Positions 1 through 7,523 of a stretch of DNA of 11,794 nucleotides are shown here, in pieces. Under the pieces are notes generated by a model. The model worked only from the letters and a program-made list of their open reading frames with translations, was not told where the DNA came from and made no database searches. The stretch is from NCBI GenBank assembly GCA_937906765.1, contig CALCUV010000181.1, positions 1 to 11,794 on the forward strand. Reading direction: 5' to 3'. The DNA comes from an uncultured Prevotella sp. (GTDB taxonomy: Bacteria; Bacteroidota; Bacteroidia; Bacteroidales; Bacteroidaceae). Position numbers and translations under genes: made by a program. Each line of letters begins with the position of its first letter. Positions within the stretch are counted from its first letter, which is position 1.

Positions 1-303
1 GAGGCTATCGCCCTGCTCCTTCGCAATCGGGTGAAGCTCTATCAGATGGTGAAGGAGCGCCACGGCATGCGCGCAGAATCTTATTACATCCTCATCCAAA
101 TTATTGACTCACTGACGGACATACGTAAGTTTAAAGGTCAGGGCGAAGCAACTTACCGGCAAACACTCAAGACTTTGGGAAGCGCGAGTCTTCCGCTCAC
201 CACTCTGCTTGCTATGAAGTTGCCCCTCAAACGCAAACTCAAATTCCTCATTGCCGCCACCGTGGGCATCAATGCCCATTGCCGAATGTTGGCTCACTCG
301 TAA
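1..303 (+). CDS. C-terminal part of a protein, possibly a glycosyltransferase (5' end outside window)
   Basis: The reading frame is open from the first base to a TAA at 301-303, giving about 100 C-terminal residues; the true start is upstream of the window. The visible part is basic and mostly helical, with a hydrophobic stretch near the end (about residues 78-90 of the fragment) and the end CRMLAHS. No catalytic motif is present in this fragment. It ends 20 bp before a family 2 glycosyltransferase on the same strand, so the two are probably co-transcribed, and a role in surface glycan assembly is inferred from that neighbour alone. Basic helical C-terminal tails are common in membrane-associated glycosyltransferases, but this one could belong to another cell-surface biosynthesis protein. 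A real coding region is likely; the function is uncertain. Confidence 0.6.
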   Translation, partial: EAIALLLRNRVKLYQMVKERHGMRAESYYILIQIIDSLTDIRKFKGQGEATYRQTLKTLGSASLPLTTLLAMKLPLKRKLKFLIAATVGINAHCRMLAHS

Positions 304-323
304 CCGCAACACGTTCTACAATC

Positions 324-1283
324 ATGCTACTCACCATTATCATACCGCATTACAACCTGCCCCAAGAACTCTTGGAGCGTTGTTTGGAATGTGTCAAGAC
401 TCAAGGGCTGACAACCACAGAACTTGAAGTCATCCTTATTGATGATGGTTCGGAAAATCCCCCACTTTGGGTGAACGAGAAATTTCCAGAAGTTCAACTC
501 GTTTGCGCAAAGCATGGCGGACAAGGGAATGCTCGAAACATTGGTTTGGAGAAGGCGCAAGGGAAATATATCTTATTTTTAGATTCAGATGACTACCTCG
601 AACCGGGCAGTCTCACGAAGTGCCTAAAGATTGTCAACGATAAACGCCCTGATATTTTACGTTTCCGATGGAGACGCACCGACGGAGAAATGGGAGGCAA
701 ATCCTCAACACAAACGGTTTATTCGTGTGGTGCAGCCTACATGGCGGAAAACAACTTGTCCGGAATAGTGTGGGGCTACCTCTTTCGTCGCGACATTGTT
801 CTGACATACGGCATCAAGTTTCAAACAAATGTTTACCACGAAGACGAAGAGTTTGCGACACGTCTGCATTACCACGCGGGTTGCCTTATTGACACCAACA
901 TTTTAGTGTATCATTACTACGTTCGTGCTGATTCAACCACTCAGGATAGTAACCTCGAGAAACGCGAGAAGCGTTTCCGCGACATCCATAGTATGATAAG
1001 GCGTATCAAGCAATTTAGAGACGAGAACAGCTCTACAGCGTCGCCCATTCAGCGCCAAGGAATTGACCGCAAACTTACGTTTCTTACGGTTGACACTATC
1101 CTCAACACGATTTACCTTGGGAAAAGTTGGGCTGACCTCCATAAACTTTGCCACACTACACTAAGTGAATTAGGCCTCTATCCATTGCCACGACGGAATT
1201 ACTCACTTAAATACACATTGTTCCGACTCCTTTGCAACAATCAGTTAGGACTTCGCTTGCTTCACACTATTTTAAGGAAATAG
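324..1283 (+). CDS. Family 2 glycosyltransferase (GT-A fold)
   Basis: A 319-residue protein that should transfer a sugar from a nucleotide-sugar donor to a growing surface glycan at the cytoplasmic face of the inner membrane. The N-terminus has the GT2 nucleotide-binding pattern (LLTIIIPHYN at 2-11, IDDGS at 39-43), then the GGQGNARNIGL stretch at 65-75, the metal-binding DSDD at 87-90 within ILFLDSDDYL, and HEDEEFATRL at 172-181, which fits the ED motif holding the catalytic base. The C-terminal 100 residues are basic and carry no known domain. Length is normal for short GT2 enzymes. The frame also opens at a TTG at 279, but the ATG at 324 places the conserved first strand at the N-terminus and avoids overlap with the upstream gene. 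Acceptor and sugar cannot be predicted. Family call is firm. Confidence 0.93.
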   Translation: MLLTIIIPHYNLPQELLERCLECVKTQGLTTTELEVILIDDGSENPPLWVNEKFPEVQLVCAKHGGQGNARNIGLEKAQGKYILFLDSDDYLEPGSLTKCLKIVNDKRPDILRFRWRRTDGEMGGKSSTQTVYSCGAAYMAENNLSGIVWGYLFRRDIVLTYGIKFQTNVYHEDEEFATRLHYHAGCLIDTNILVYHYYVRADSTTQDSNLEKREKRFRDIHSMIRRIKQFRDENSSTASPIQRQGIDRKLTFLTVDTILNTIYLGKSWADLHKLCHTTLSELGLYPLPRRNYSLKYTLFRLLCNNQLGLRLLHTILRK

Positions 1284-1353
1284 GATAAAGCTAAGTCACG
1301 ACAATCATCTTCTTGTTGTCCGCTAACCAATAAAGTTGCGGATTACATGCTAC

Positions 1354-1395
1354 AAAAAAAGCGGCCACTCTTGATGAGAGTAGCCGCTTTTTATT
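1354..1395. terminator. Bidirectional intrinsic terminator between convergent genes
   Basis: Hairpin with arms AAAAAGCGGC (1356-1365) and GCCGCTTTTT (1383-1392), one C/A mismatch, an inner ACTCT/AGAGT helix and a 5-base TGATG loop. The A-run on the left and T-run on the right give a U-tract in either direction, so it can end both the glycosyltransferase transcript and the lipoprotein transcript arriving from the other strand. A weaker bulged hairpin (CCGC at 1320-1323, GCGG at 1338-1341) precedes it. Confidence 0.93.
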
Positions 1396-1404
1396 ATCGT
1401 AATC

Positions 1405-2637
1405 TTACATTGTGATTTCAGGAATGCAAGTCAAGTCACCGCGCACAATTTCAAAGTCGGGGTGAACATTATAGAAGGCGTTAGGATCAATTTCTGTATC
1501 TTCAGGAACATAAGCTCGGCGCAACTTCGGACAGTTTTCCACAGCGTAGGCCTCCATCTTCAATGTTCCAGGAGCAATAATGAGTTCCTCCATACCAGTT
1601 ACGTTTACCACATAGTTCTTACCCATAGTTTCGATAGGAAGCAACTCTACGACGGGCATCGCACTGGGAATGTAAATCAACTGTGAGTTGTTCTTTCTGT
1701 AAACTACGCCACAGTGCGTCTTAAGTCGCGTATTCTTTTCATCAATATGCACGCGCTCTACATTGGGAGCATAATGCATCAAACCGATGAACTCTTCGCC
1801 CAAACTTTCAATATTCGTGCCCAAACAGATTTCGCGCACGTTGGCAGGGAGTAAACTATCGGGACTGAAGCTCGTAATGCGAATGCCATTCTTGCTGTAA
1901 GGCACCGTAAACATATCGTCAGCCTGACGCACACGCGCCAAGTTGAAGCGTTTGTCTGAGAAACGACATACAGACTCTTCCGTGGGAAAGATGTCAATAT
2001 CAATAGATTGCGGAACGAGATGCTTGTAAGAGTCCGTAGCAGTAAGGTTGAAACGACCATTATTCGTGGGGTCGCTCACCCACCACTTGTTGGCATAATA
2101 CACATAGTTCCACGCATGACCACCCACGGGGTCGAGGAAACCATTAATATTTACCACAGGAATGCCTTGCGTATGGAGCATCACATTCAGCAAGTTGGCA
2201 TAACCCTGACACACAGCATGGCGATTCTGAAAAACTGCGTAAGGATCATTATCCCCCCACTCGTAATGAACATTCGCTACAATCCAATCAAATATCTTTC
2301 CATAGACCTTTGCTTCCGAAGTTTCTTCAGCAACAAGGTTGTCGGTAAACGTCTTAATCTCTTGATACTGGGCATCTGTAATTTTGAACGAAGCAAACCC
2401 GTTGTCAATCTCAGGACCAACTTTTTTCAAAAGATTGTTTACTGCCGTAATAGAAGAGGTCTGACTCAAGTACGTAGAGTTGTCTTTTTCTGGGAAGTAA
2501 GGAGTAGACCCAAAAGTCACGTTAACTCCAGGAAGGTCTTTTTCGGGAGACATGAGGAGTTCGTCGTCTTCACTGCTACAAGAAGTGAATAACCCGCCTG
2601 TTAAAAAAAGCGGAAGCACGTAGTAAAAAAGTTTCAT
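1405..2637 (-). CDS. Transglutaminase-like lipoprotein with LRR-like C-terminal region
   Basis: A 410-residue predicted lipoprotein. The N-terminus is a short hydrophobic signal ending in the lipobox FTSC, with Cys20 as the lipidated residue, followed by an acidic SSEDDE stretch of the kind that can favour surface export in Bacteroidetes. Residues about 105-195 are a transglutaminase-like core: Cys143 in HAVCQGYANLL, His174 in GGHAWNYVYY and Asp189 in WWVSDPTNNG match the Cys-His-Asp triad of the family, so it may act as a cysteine protease, amidase or protein-modifying enzyme. Residues about 265-400 resemble BspA-type leucine-rich repeats (for example CGVVYRKNNSQLIYIPSA at 309-326 and MEELIIAPGTLKMEAYAVENC at 349-369), a likely binding module. 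It is monocistronic, convergent with the glycosyltransferase and sharing its terminator. The start is the ATG just before the signal peptide. Substrate unknown. Confidence 0.88.
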   Translation of the reverse strand: MKLFYYVLPLFLTGGLFTSCSSEDDELLMSPEKDLPGVNVTFGSTPYFPEKDNSTYLSQTSSITAVNNLLKKVGPEIDNGFASFKITDAQYQEIKTFTDNLVAEETSEAKVYGKIFDWIVANVHYEWGDNDPYAVFQNRHAVCQGYANLLNVMLHTQGIPVVNINGFLDPVGGHAWNYVYYANKWWVSDPTNNGRFNLTATDSYKHLVPQSIDIDIFPTEESVCRFSDKRFNLARVRQADDMFTVPYSKNGIRITSFSPDSLLPANVREICLGTNIESLGEEFIGLMHYAPNVERVHIDEKNTRLKTHCGVVYRKNNSQLIYIPSAMPVVELLPIETMGKNYVVNVTGMEELIIAPGTLKMEAYAVENCPKLRRAYVPEDTEIDPNAFYNVHPDFEIVRGDLTCIPEITM

Positions 2638-3062
2638 AGGCTGATGATTTACGGAGTTTTATAATTTTGTTATATTTAATAATGACTGAATCTGTGAAGT
2701 AGCACTGGTTACAACTTTCACATGTTGGGCAGCATCTCTTTCCGTCGCCACAGACATATTGTAACACAGCACTAACAATCAACCATTTGCTCTCCCATCT
2801 CAATCACCCCAAACAATAATACTAAGAAGCGTCCTTAAGTTAGACATAAGGCGCCTTATTTGAGAAATAAGATGCCCTAAAAGAGACTTTGTAAAAGGAA
2901 GAGCACATGCAATTGCTAAAGAGCATATTTTTAATGGGCAATATTAGCAAAAAAAAATGACATACACAAACGTTTAACTCTCTTTCACTCTTGGTTATCA
3001 CCACATAGCAGAAGGAGTTCTTCGACTATTCCCATCGGCTATCACTACTAATTCATGAGGTT
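2638..3062. other. Intergenic region between two minus-strand transcription units
   Basis: These 425 bases hold no convincing gene. The small minus-strand frame at 2576-2803 overlaps the lipoprotein start and is Cys-rich without any family pattern. The region should contain the end of the DUF4249 operon and the promoter of the transglutaminase-like lipoprotein, but no clean minus-strand TAnnTTTG box is visible; TATTGTTTG around 2813-2821 on the minus strand is one base too long. It does hold a nested set of inverted repeats at 2833-2871 and a 7-bp inverted repeat (TTGCTAA 2913-2919, TTAGCAA 2944-2950). Beside the second repeat lies an A9 run at 2949-2957, which reads as a T-run on the minus strand and could be part of a weak terminator. 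Confidence 0.6.
2833..2871. repeat. Overlapping inverted repeats able to form alternative hairpins
   Basis: The order is CCTTA (2833-2837), TAAGG (2847-2851), CCTTAT (2854-2859), AAATAAG (2865-2871). ATAAGGCGCCTTAT at 2846-2859 is a perfect 14-bp palindrome. CTTATTT at 2855-2861 also pairs perfectly with AAATAAG across a GAG loop, and the helix continues past mismatches with GGC/GCC. The same CTTAT arm is used by both structures, so only one can form at a time. No T-run follows on either strand. Confidence 0.7.
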
Positions 3063-3932
3063 CTATTTCTCTTTATATAAAATAGTCGGTATAATTATGT
3101 TCAAACTACTGCTACCCATTCCACACCAAAATCCACTACCGCCTATAACGTTTGTGGGCATGAGTTTCGCATTTGATAGAAACATATTATAAGATAACGA
3201 CACATTTTGAGAATAAGCATCCCAGAAATGGTATGCTCCTTCGTCAATGTGCGAAATTTTTACAGATACTGAATCTCCCTTTGCAAAATATGGAGTATAA
3301 TCATCCCCTTCAGTAAATAAATTGTTCCCCTTAAATATTGGGATAGGTTGTTCGTAATCAACTACCTCGTCATCAAATGTTCCCAAATAGGTAGTAAAAT
3401 ATTGCTTGGAATATTGCCCTATTTTATAGAAGCATTGATAGTAATTTCGGTGGGGTTCAATATCAGAAAGTTGAACATTTATTTGGTATAGGGTATCATT
3501 ACCTTCTTTGGGGCACACCTCGTAATCTACTACATGCGGCGGTGGGAGAATGGTCGTTTCTGCTGTAGCATATTGATCACCATACTCTACTATGAGCGTG
3601 TAAGTCTTCCCCACTTCCCCCATCATTCGTCCTGTAGTATAGATGTAGTTAGGAAGATAATCAGGAGTGAATTTCCCTGTCAGCACAACTGTATCTCCCT
3701 CACAGACCACAGAGACCTTCGCCCACCTAATTATATATTCCGTCAGATTGTCATAATATTGATAATCGCTCGTAATCGTTACGGGGCGAGACAGGATAAC
3801 CACTGGGGGGCGCTCGTTTTCAATCCACCCCTCAACCACAAGTGAGGTGTGATTGACAGGAAGGTGTGTTTCTTCGCATGATACGAATAAAAGGGCACTC
3901 CCCAACAAGAGGATGTTTAAAATTTGCTTCAT
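3063..3932 (-). CDS. DUF4249 family lipoprotein
   Basis: A 289-residue lipoprotein with lipobox FVSC (Cys19). It shows the features of DUF4249: the opening strand LVVEGWIENERPPVVILSR (31-49), a Y/G-rich carboxypeptidase-regulatory or Ig-like beta region with GEVGKTYTLIVEYGDQYATAET (105-126), a middle region ending in HFWDAY (235-240), and the family's C-terminal signature NVIGGSGFWCGMG (261-273). DUF4249 genes are typically found beside TonB-dependent receptors in Bacteroidetes, and the protein is thought to work as an accessory lipoprotein at the outer membrane; its exact role is not established. Its ATG overlaps the receptor's stop codon by one base (TGATG on the minus strand), so translation is probably coupled and the two made in a fixed ratio. 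It is the last gene of the operon. The family call is firm, the function is inferred. Confidence 0.87.
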   Translation of the reverse strand: MKQILNILLLGSALLFVSCEETHLPVNHTSLVVEGWIENERPPVVILSRPVTITSDYQYYDNLTEYIIRWAKVSVVCEGDTVVLTGKFTPDYLPNYIYTTGRMMGEVGKTYTLIVEYGDQYATAETTILPPPHVVDYEVCPKEGNDTLYQINVQLSDIEPHRNYYQCFYKIGQYSKQYFTTYLGTFDDEVVDYEQPIPIFKGNNLFTEGDDYTPYFAKGDSVSVKISHIDEGAYHFWDAYSQNVSLSYNMFLSNAKLMPTNVIGGSGFWCGMGSSSLNIIIPTILYKEK

Positions 3933-5953
3933 CAGAATTTAATGGAGTAACTGATGGATGGTAAGATTTTAAGGACAAAAGACACGGGTCGGTATGCATA
4001 CTTGCATTCTTGCGACTTCTTGATTCTCCAAAACAATTCGTTTCTGTTAGAAAAAGCATTATAGAGAGAAAGGTTGATACTGTGCTCTGTTTTTTTATTC
4101 TCTGTCCATTTATAGTTAACGGAAATATCACACCTCATATAAGGCGAAAGTCGGCTGGAGTTGTAGTCAGCATAATTAATAATGATATTACCATTTATAA
4201 GATTCAAAGACTTGGGAGGTGTAAACGGTGTTCCAGAAGCATAGACAAAGGTACCGCCAATATCCCAATGTTTTGAGGGTTTATAGGTAATCACTGCCTT
4301 AAAATCGTGTGGTCGCTCATGACTTGAGGGAAACACCTTTGTGAGGTTAAACTCATTAAAACGCCTGCGCGAGTGCGTATAGGTATAGGTTAACCAACCT
4401 GTAAGTTTTCCTGTACACTTTTGAAGCATAAGACTTACTCCGTAATTAGTACCCTTCCCATGTAGAAGATTGCTTTGCAAGTTGTATGTTTTATTCACAA
4501 AATCCAAAACACTTCCGTTGTACTCTATTTGGTTATATAACTTTTTGTAAAACAGGTCAGCGGATATGCGATATCGGCGGTTAAAGATGAATGACGACGC
4601 ATTTACTAAGAGGGAATGGGCGTATTGCGGAGCATTATTTTCATCCGCAGAAATCCAAAATTCCGTGGGGAGTCCGGCATCGGTAAATCCCGTTTGAAAC
4701 AAGTTCTGATGATTCAAAGCATATGATAGAGAAATCTGAGCAACCTCGTTGTTGTAGGATAACGACGCAGAGGGGGACGATTGAAAATAGTTCTTGCTCG
4801 TCGTATTGAAAGAGGTAAATTTACTACCTAATGTTCCATGAATTTGGGGAGTAAACGCATGGGTATAACCTCCATAGAGCATTATTTCCAAAGGATTTTG
4901 TTCAAGTGACTGATGCTCGTTTGTAGAGTAGAATCCCTTAATGTTGACCTTTTGAGGTCTAATTTTATGGTAAATAAGCTCACCTCCCAGTAACCATTTC
5001 CTCCATTGAAGACTACCCCTGTAACCAAATTCCTGAATAGACGAAGGGATGGAACCTTGCACCTCGGTCATATCAAGAGATAATTTATTTGCATATCTTG
5101 TGGTATACAAAACTTGGTTCAATTTGAACTTGCGTTTCGCATATAACCACTGGATACTTGCCATTTGGTTGCCCCAATTGCCTTTCATATTAGCTAAAAA
5201 ATCCGCATCGCCAAATTTTCCAGAATCATAACCTGCGTAATAATCCACACGCAACATGTTGCTTGGGGTTATTTGATGCTGGAGGGTTACATTGTAATCC
5301 CCAAACGAATAGTTCAAACGACCTTCATCTGCGGATAACCATTTATGATACAAAAGATTGAGGTAGGACTGACGGGCTGAAATTGTGAGTTTGGTTCTTG
5401 CATTCAAAGGTAACTTTAAAGAACCTTGGGAGGATATCATGCCAAGAGTGAGTTCACCTTCTATTGACGACGGATGAGTATCATCGTGATGCATCGTTAC
5501 ACTTCCGCCGAGTTTGTTTGAGACAGATTTATAGGTAGTTATTTTATCCACAGACATCTCAGAGAAGTGGGAGGCGTTGAACGCCGAAAAGAACCCTAAC
5601 AAGTGGTTGACGTTGTAAATGGGGACAGTTTCCAAAAGTAAACTATTGTGAGAATTTTCACACCCGAGAATATTCACACCACTTTTGTATTCTGAATTGG
5701 TTTGTACACCTGGTAACATCTGCGTATACCGAATAGGATCAGCATTACCCAGAATTTTGGGGAGTTCCTTGAGTTTACTTACATTCCAAACTAACCGTCC
5801 ATCCTGTTGTTCCTTAACAGAAGAAGTGTAACGATAAGCTTTTATCGTTACACTATCTAAAGAACTATCCCTCACACTGTCGTTGGTTTGCGACGCAACC
5901 TTACCAACGACGAGTGTGAATAGAGATATAAGTATGAATTTAAGTTGTGTCAT
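3932..5953 (-). CDS. TonB-dependent outer-membrane receptor
   Basis: A 673-residue outer-membrane receptor expected to import a ligand using energy from TonB-ExbBD. A signal peptide covers about residues 1-21 (hydrophobic core, then VASQ). A TonB-box-like segment LDSVTIKAY lies at 32-40. The plug domain spans about 55-155, with ADPIRYTQMLPGVQTNSEYKSG at 71-92, SLLLETVPIYN at 104-114 and the late-plug KLGGSVTM at 147-154. The remainder is a beta-barrel of alternating aromatic strands ending in Phe673, the usual signal for barrel assembly. There is no N-terminal carboxypeptidase-regulatory domain, so it is smaller than SusC-type receptors, and no SusD homologue is nearby. It lies 23 bp downstream of the large lipoprotein gene and overlaps the DUF4249 gene. 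The ligand cannot be read from the sequence; metal complex, peptide or glycan are all possible. Confidence 0.92.
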   Translation of the reverse strand: MTQLKFILISLFTLVVGKVASQTNDSVRDSSLDSVTIKAYRYTSSVKEQQDGRLVWNVSKLKELPKILGNADPIRYTQMLPGVQTNSEYKSGVNILGCENSHNSLLLETVPIYNVNHLLGFFSAFNASHFSEMSVDKITTYKSVSNKLGGSVTMHHDDTHPSSIEGELTLGMISSQGSLKLPLNARTKLTISARQSYLNLLYHKWLSADEGRLNYSFGDYNVTLQHQITPSNMLRVDYYAGYDSGKFGDADFLANMKGNWGNQMASIQWLYAKRKFKLNQVLYTTRYANKLSLDMTEVQGSIPSSIQEFGYRGSLQWRKWLLGGELIYHKIRPQKVNIKGFYSTNEHQSLEQNPLEIMLYGGYTHAFTPQIHGTLGSKFTSFNTTSKNYFQSSPSASLSYNNEVAQISLSYALNHQNLFQTGFTDAGLPTEFWISADENNAPQYAHSLLVNASSFIFNRRYRISADLFYKKLYNQIEYNGSVLDFVNKTYNLQSNLLHGKGTNYGVSLMLQKCTGKLTGWLTYTYTHSRRRFNEFNLTKVFPSSHERPHDFKAVITYKPSKHWDIGGTFVYASGTPFTPPKSLNLINGNIIINYADYNSSRLSPYMRCDISVNYKWTENKKTEHSINLSLYNAFSNRNELFWRIKKSQECKYAYRPVSFVLKILPSISYSIKF
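5826..5853. repeat. Perfect inverted repeat inside the receptor gene, over the TonB-box codons
   Basis: Left arm GTGTAACGATAA (5826-5837) and right arm TTATCGTTACAC (5842-5853) pair perfectly over 12 bp with a GCTT loop. It lies within the receptor coding region about 100 bases after its start codon and encodes VTIKAYRYT, part of the TonB-box region. The mRNA would carry a stable hairpin here. No T-run follows in the direction of transcription. Confidence 0.85.
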
Positions 5954-5976
5954 GTAATGAATAATGCCCGTTCACA

Positions 5977-7431
5977 TCAGTCTTCCAACATATTACGGTA
6001 TCTTTCAATCAATTTTTCAAAGGCATTAACTGTGTTGCCAAAATCATCGGCATCAAAGAAAGCTTCGAAAGTGCTATAGGAAGTACCATCCTGGAAATAG
6101 ATAACAGGTTCACTTTCCCAATATCTAGATCCATACCAGTCATCTTCTTGGAAAGGTTCTAATTTTACAGTTGCTTGCTTTGTTGAAGTATTGTCAAAAT
6201 ACATATTAACATCCATCAAAGCATTAGCCTGGTTGATGTATGACCTATAGTTCGTCTCATTATCGTCATTCTCATCTGCAGAATTAAGGTATTTTGCAAA
6301 TCTACGAACATCTGCAATTTTACCTGCAAACTGGAGACGACCGAGGATGTCAAATTTCGCATAGGCATCCTTGGCATTGCTATCTTCAAACTGATCCGAG
6401 TCTATATCACTATCTGTAATATTGTAAGAAGGAATATTTTCCACCTTACTGCTAAGAGTCATAGCAATCAGCGTTTTAGCATTTTTAGAAACACTTGCCT
6501 TGGCTGCCACATTATTATTGCCTGTATACTTGCATTCCGAGAAGTTAAACTTGTAACCATTGTTCAACTCTGTAGTTGCGGAGGCAGATATAGCACTTCT
6601 GGCAATATCAAATTTTTCACCAGTAATATTTGACAAGTCAATGGATATATTGGTGCTAATAAGAGTTTCGCCGTTGACCTTGAGGGTTACTGTAATCTTT
6701 TCAGGAACACCTATTGTGCACTGCATACGGTCATAGTATTCATATTCAACATACCCCCCATTTTCATAATCATATCCATAATCTTGCCATTCATCCAAAT
6801 TGAAGGCATAGACTTTTTTAACATCGCCACTTGTTGTCAAAGTTAACACACAATTCTTCTCAGGAATTTCAAACTGCAAATTATTTGCATTCGAACGAGT
6901 CCATTTTCCATTTCGGGCGGTAAACTTCCCAGTAAAGTTAGCGGGGAGAAGGATTGCCTTGTAGTTGGTATAAATATAGTTCGTGTAGCCCCCCCACATA
7001 TGATATTCACTCTCTTCTGTAGTCGTTCCTAAGGATTCTATGCAATCTTCCAACAAATTTTGGGCCCAATTCTCAACATTCTCCCAACTATAGTCATTGA
7101 GGTAATATCCCATTTCCAAGTCTTCCAAATTCCATTTAAGATCCTGGAAATCAGAAGAAGGAATCTGTTCTAAAAAATCACATGCAATTTCATCCAACTT
7201 TTCTTTTTGCTGAAGGGGTGACATAACACTACCAGAACCTGTACCACCAGGGTTGTTATTGTCATCGTTAGAACCACCTTCATTATCTTCTCCATCACCA
7301 GGAGTATTTACATCTCCTGAGGGAGGTATGTCAATTTCATCTTCTGAACCACCAGAGCAAGATGCCGTGAAAAAGCAAAATGACAACATGGCAAGAATAA
7401 CCAGTTGGGACTTAAAATTTAGTGTCTTCAT
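5977..7431 (-). CDS. Large lipoprotein of unknown family
   Basis: A 484-residue lipoprotein that I do not recognise as a named family. The signal peptide ends in the lipobox TASC (Cys25). Residues about 26-70 form a low-complexity linker rich in Asp, Gly, Asn, Ser and Pro (GGSNDDNNNPGGTGSGS at 52-68), typical of a flexible spacer holding a domain away from the membrane. The mature part starts at SPLQQKEKLDEIACDFLEQI (71-90), a helical opening seen in other Bacteroidales hypothetical lipoproteins, then has acidic, Tyr/Trp-rich, mostly beta-type sequence and a helical C-terminus (EKLIERYRNMLED). The start at 7431 is chosen over an in-frame upstream TTG at 7461 because it begins directly with the signal peptide and because the upstream codons overlap a promoter-like box. 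It is the first gene of the operon with the receptor and DUF4249 genes and is likely a partner of the receptor. Confidence 0.82.
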   Translation of the reverse strand: MKTLNFKSQLVILAMLSFCFFTASCSGGSEDEIDIPPSGDVNTPGDGEDNEGGSNDDNNNPGGTGSGSVMSPLQQKEKLDEIACDFLEQIPSSDFQDLKWNLEDLEMGYYLNDYSWENVENWAQNLLEDCIESLGTTTEESEYHMWGGYTNYIYTNYKAILLPANFTGKFTARNGKWTRSNANNLQFEIPEKNCVLTLTTSGDVKKVYAFNLDEWQDYGYDYENGGYVEYEYYDRMQCTIGVPEKITVTLKVNGETLISTNISIDLSNITGEKFDIARSAISASATTELNNGYKFNFSECKYTGNNNVAAKASVSKNAKTLIAMTLSSKVENIPSYNITDSDIDSDQFEDSNAKDAYAKFDILGRLQFAGKIADVRRFAKYLNSADENDDNETNYRSYINQANALMDVNMYFDNTSTKQATVKLEPFQEDDWYGSRYWESEPVIYFQDGTSYSTFEAFFDADDFGNTVNAFEKLIERYRNMLED

Positions 7432-7492
7432 AATGGTTTGATTTAGATTTATAGTTAACAAAAATATATTTCTTTAAACGGGTTAGTGGTTG

Positions 7493-7523
7493 CAAATTTA
7501 AGGTTTATTTACAAACCACCAAA
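7493..7523 (-). promoter_or_regulatory. Bacteroidetes-type promoter for the lipoprotein-receptor-DUF4249 operon
   Basis: On the minus strand, TTTG (7523-7520) is followed after 19 bp by TAAATTTG (7500-7493), matching the -33 and -7 elements of the Bacteroidetes primary sigma factor. Transcription would start near 7487, leaving a leader of about 55 bases. Two further TATTTTTG matches (7466-7459 and 7527-7520) lack a well-spaced -33 element. Confidence 0.72.

Noticed and set aside
2008..2592. 194-residue plus-strand frame opposite the transglutaminase-like lipoprotein
   Set aside because: The minus-strand gene has a lipobox and catalytic motifs; the opposite frame shows neither domains nor a signal and is explained as a shadow.
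2662..2669. TAATTTTG, a -7-like box on the plus strand
   Set aside because: No plus-strand gene follows for thousands of bases and no -33 element is present; AT-rich DNA gives such matches by chance.
2576..2803. Small Cys-rich minus-strand frame upstream of the lipoprotein gene
   Set aside because: It overlaps the lipoprotein start in another frame, and its composition fits non-coding AT-rich DNA with no recognisable motif.
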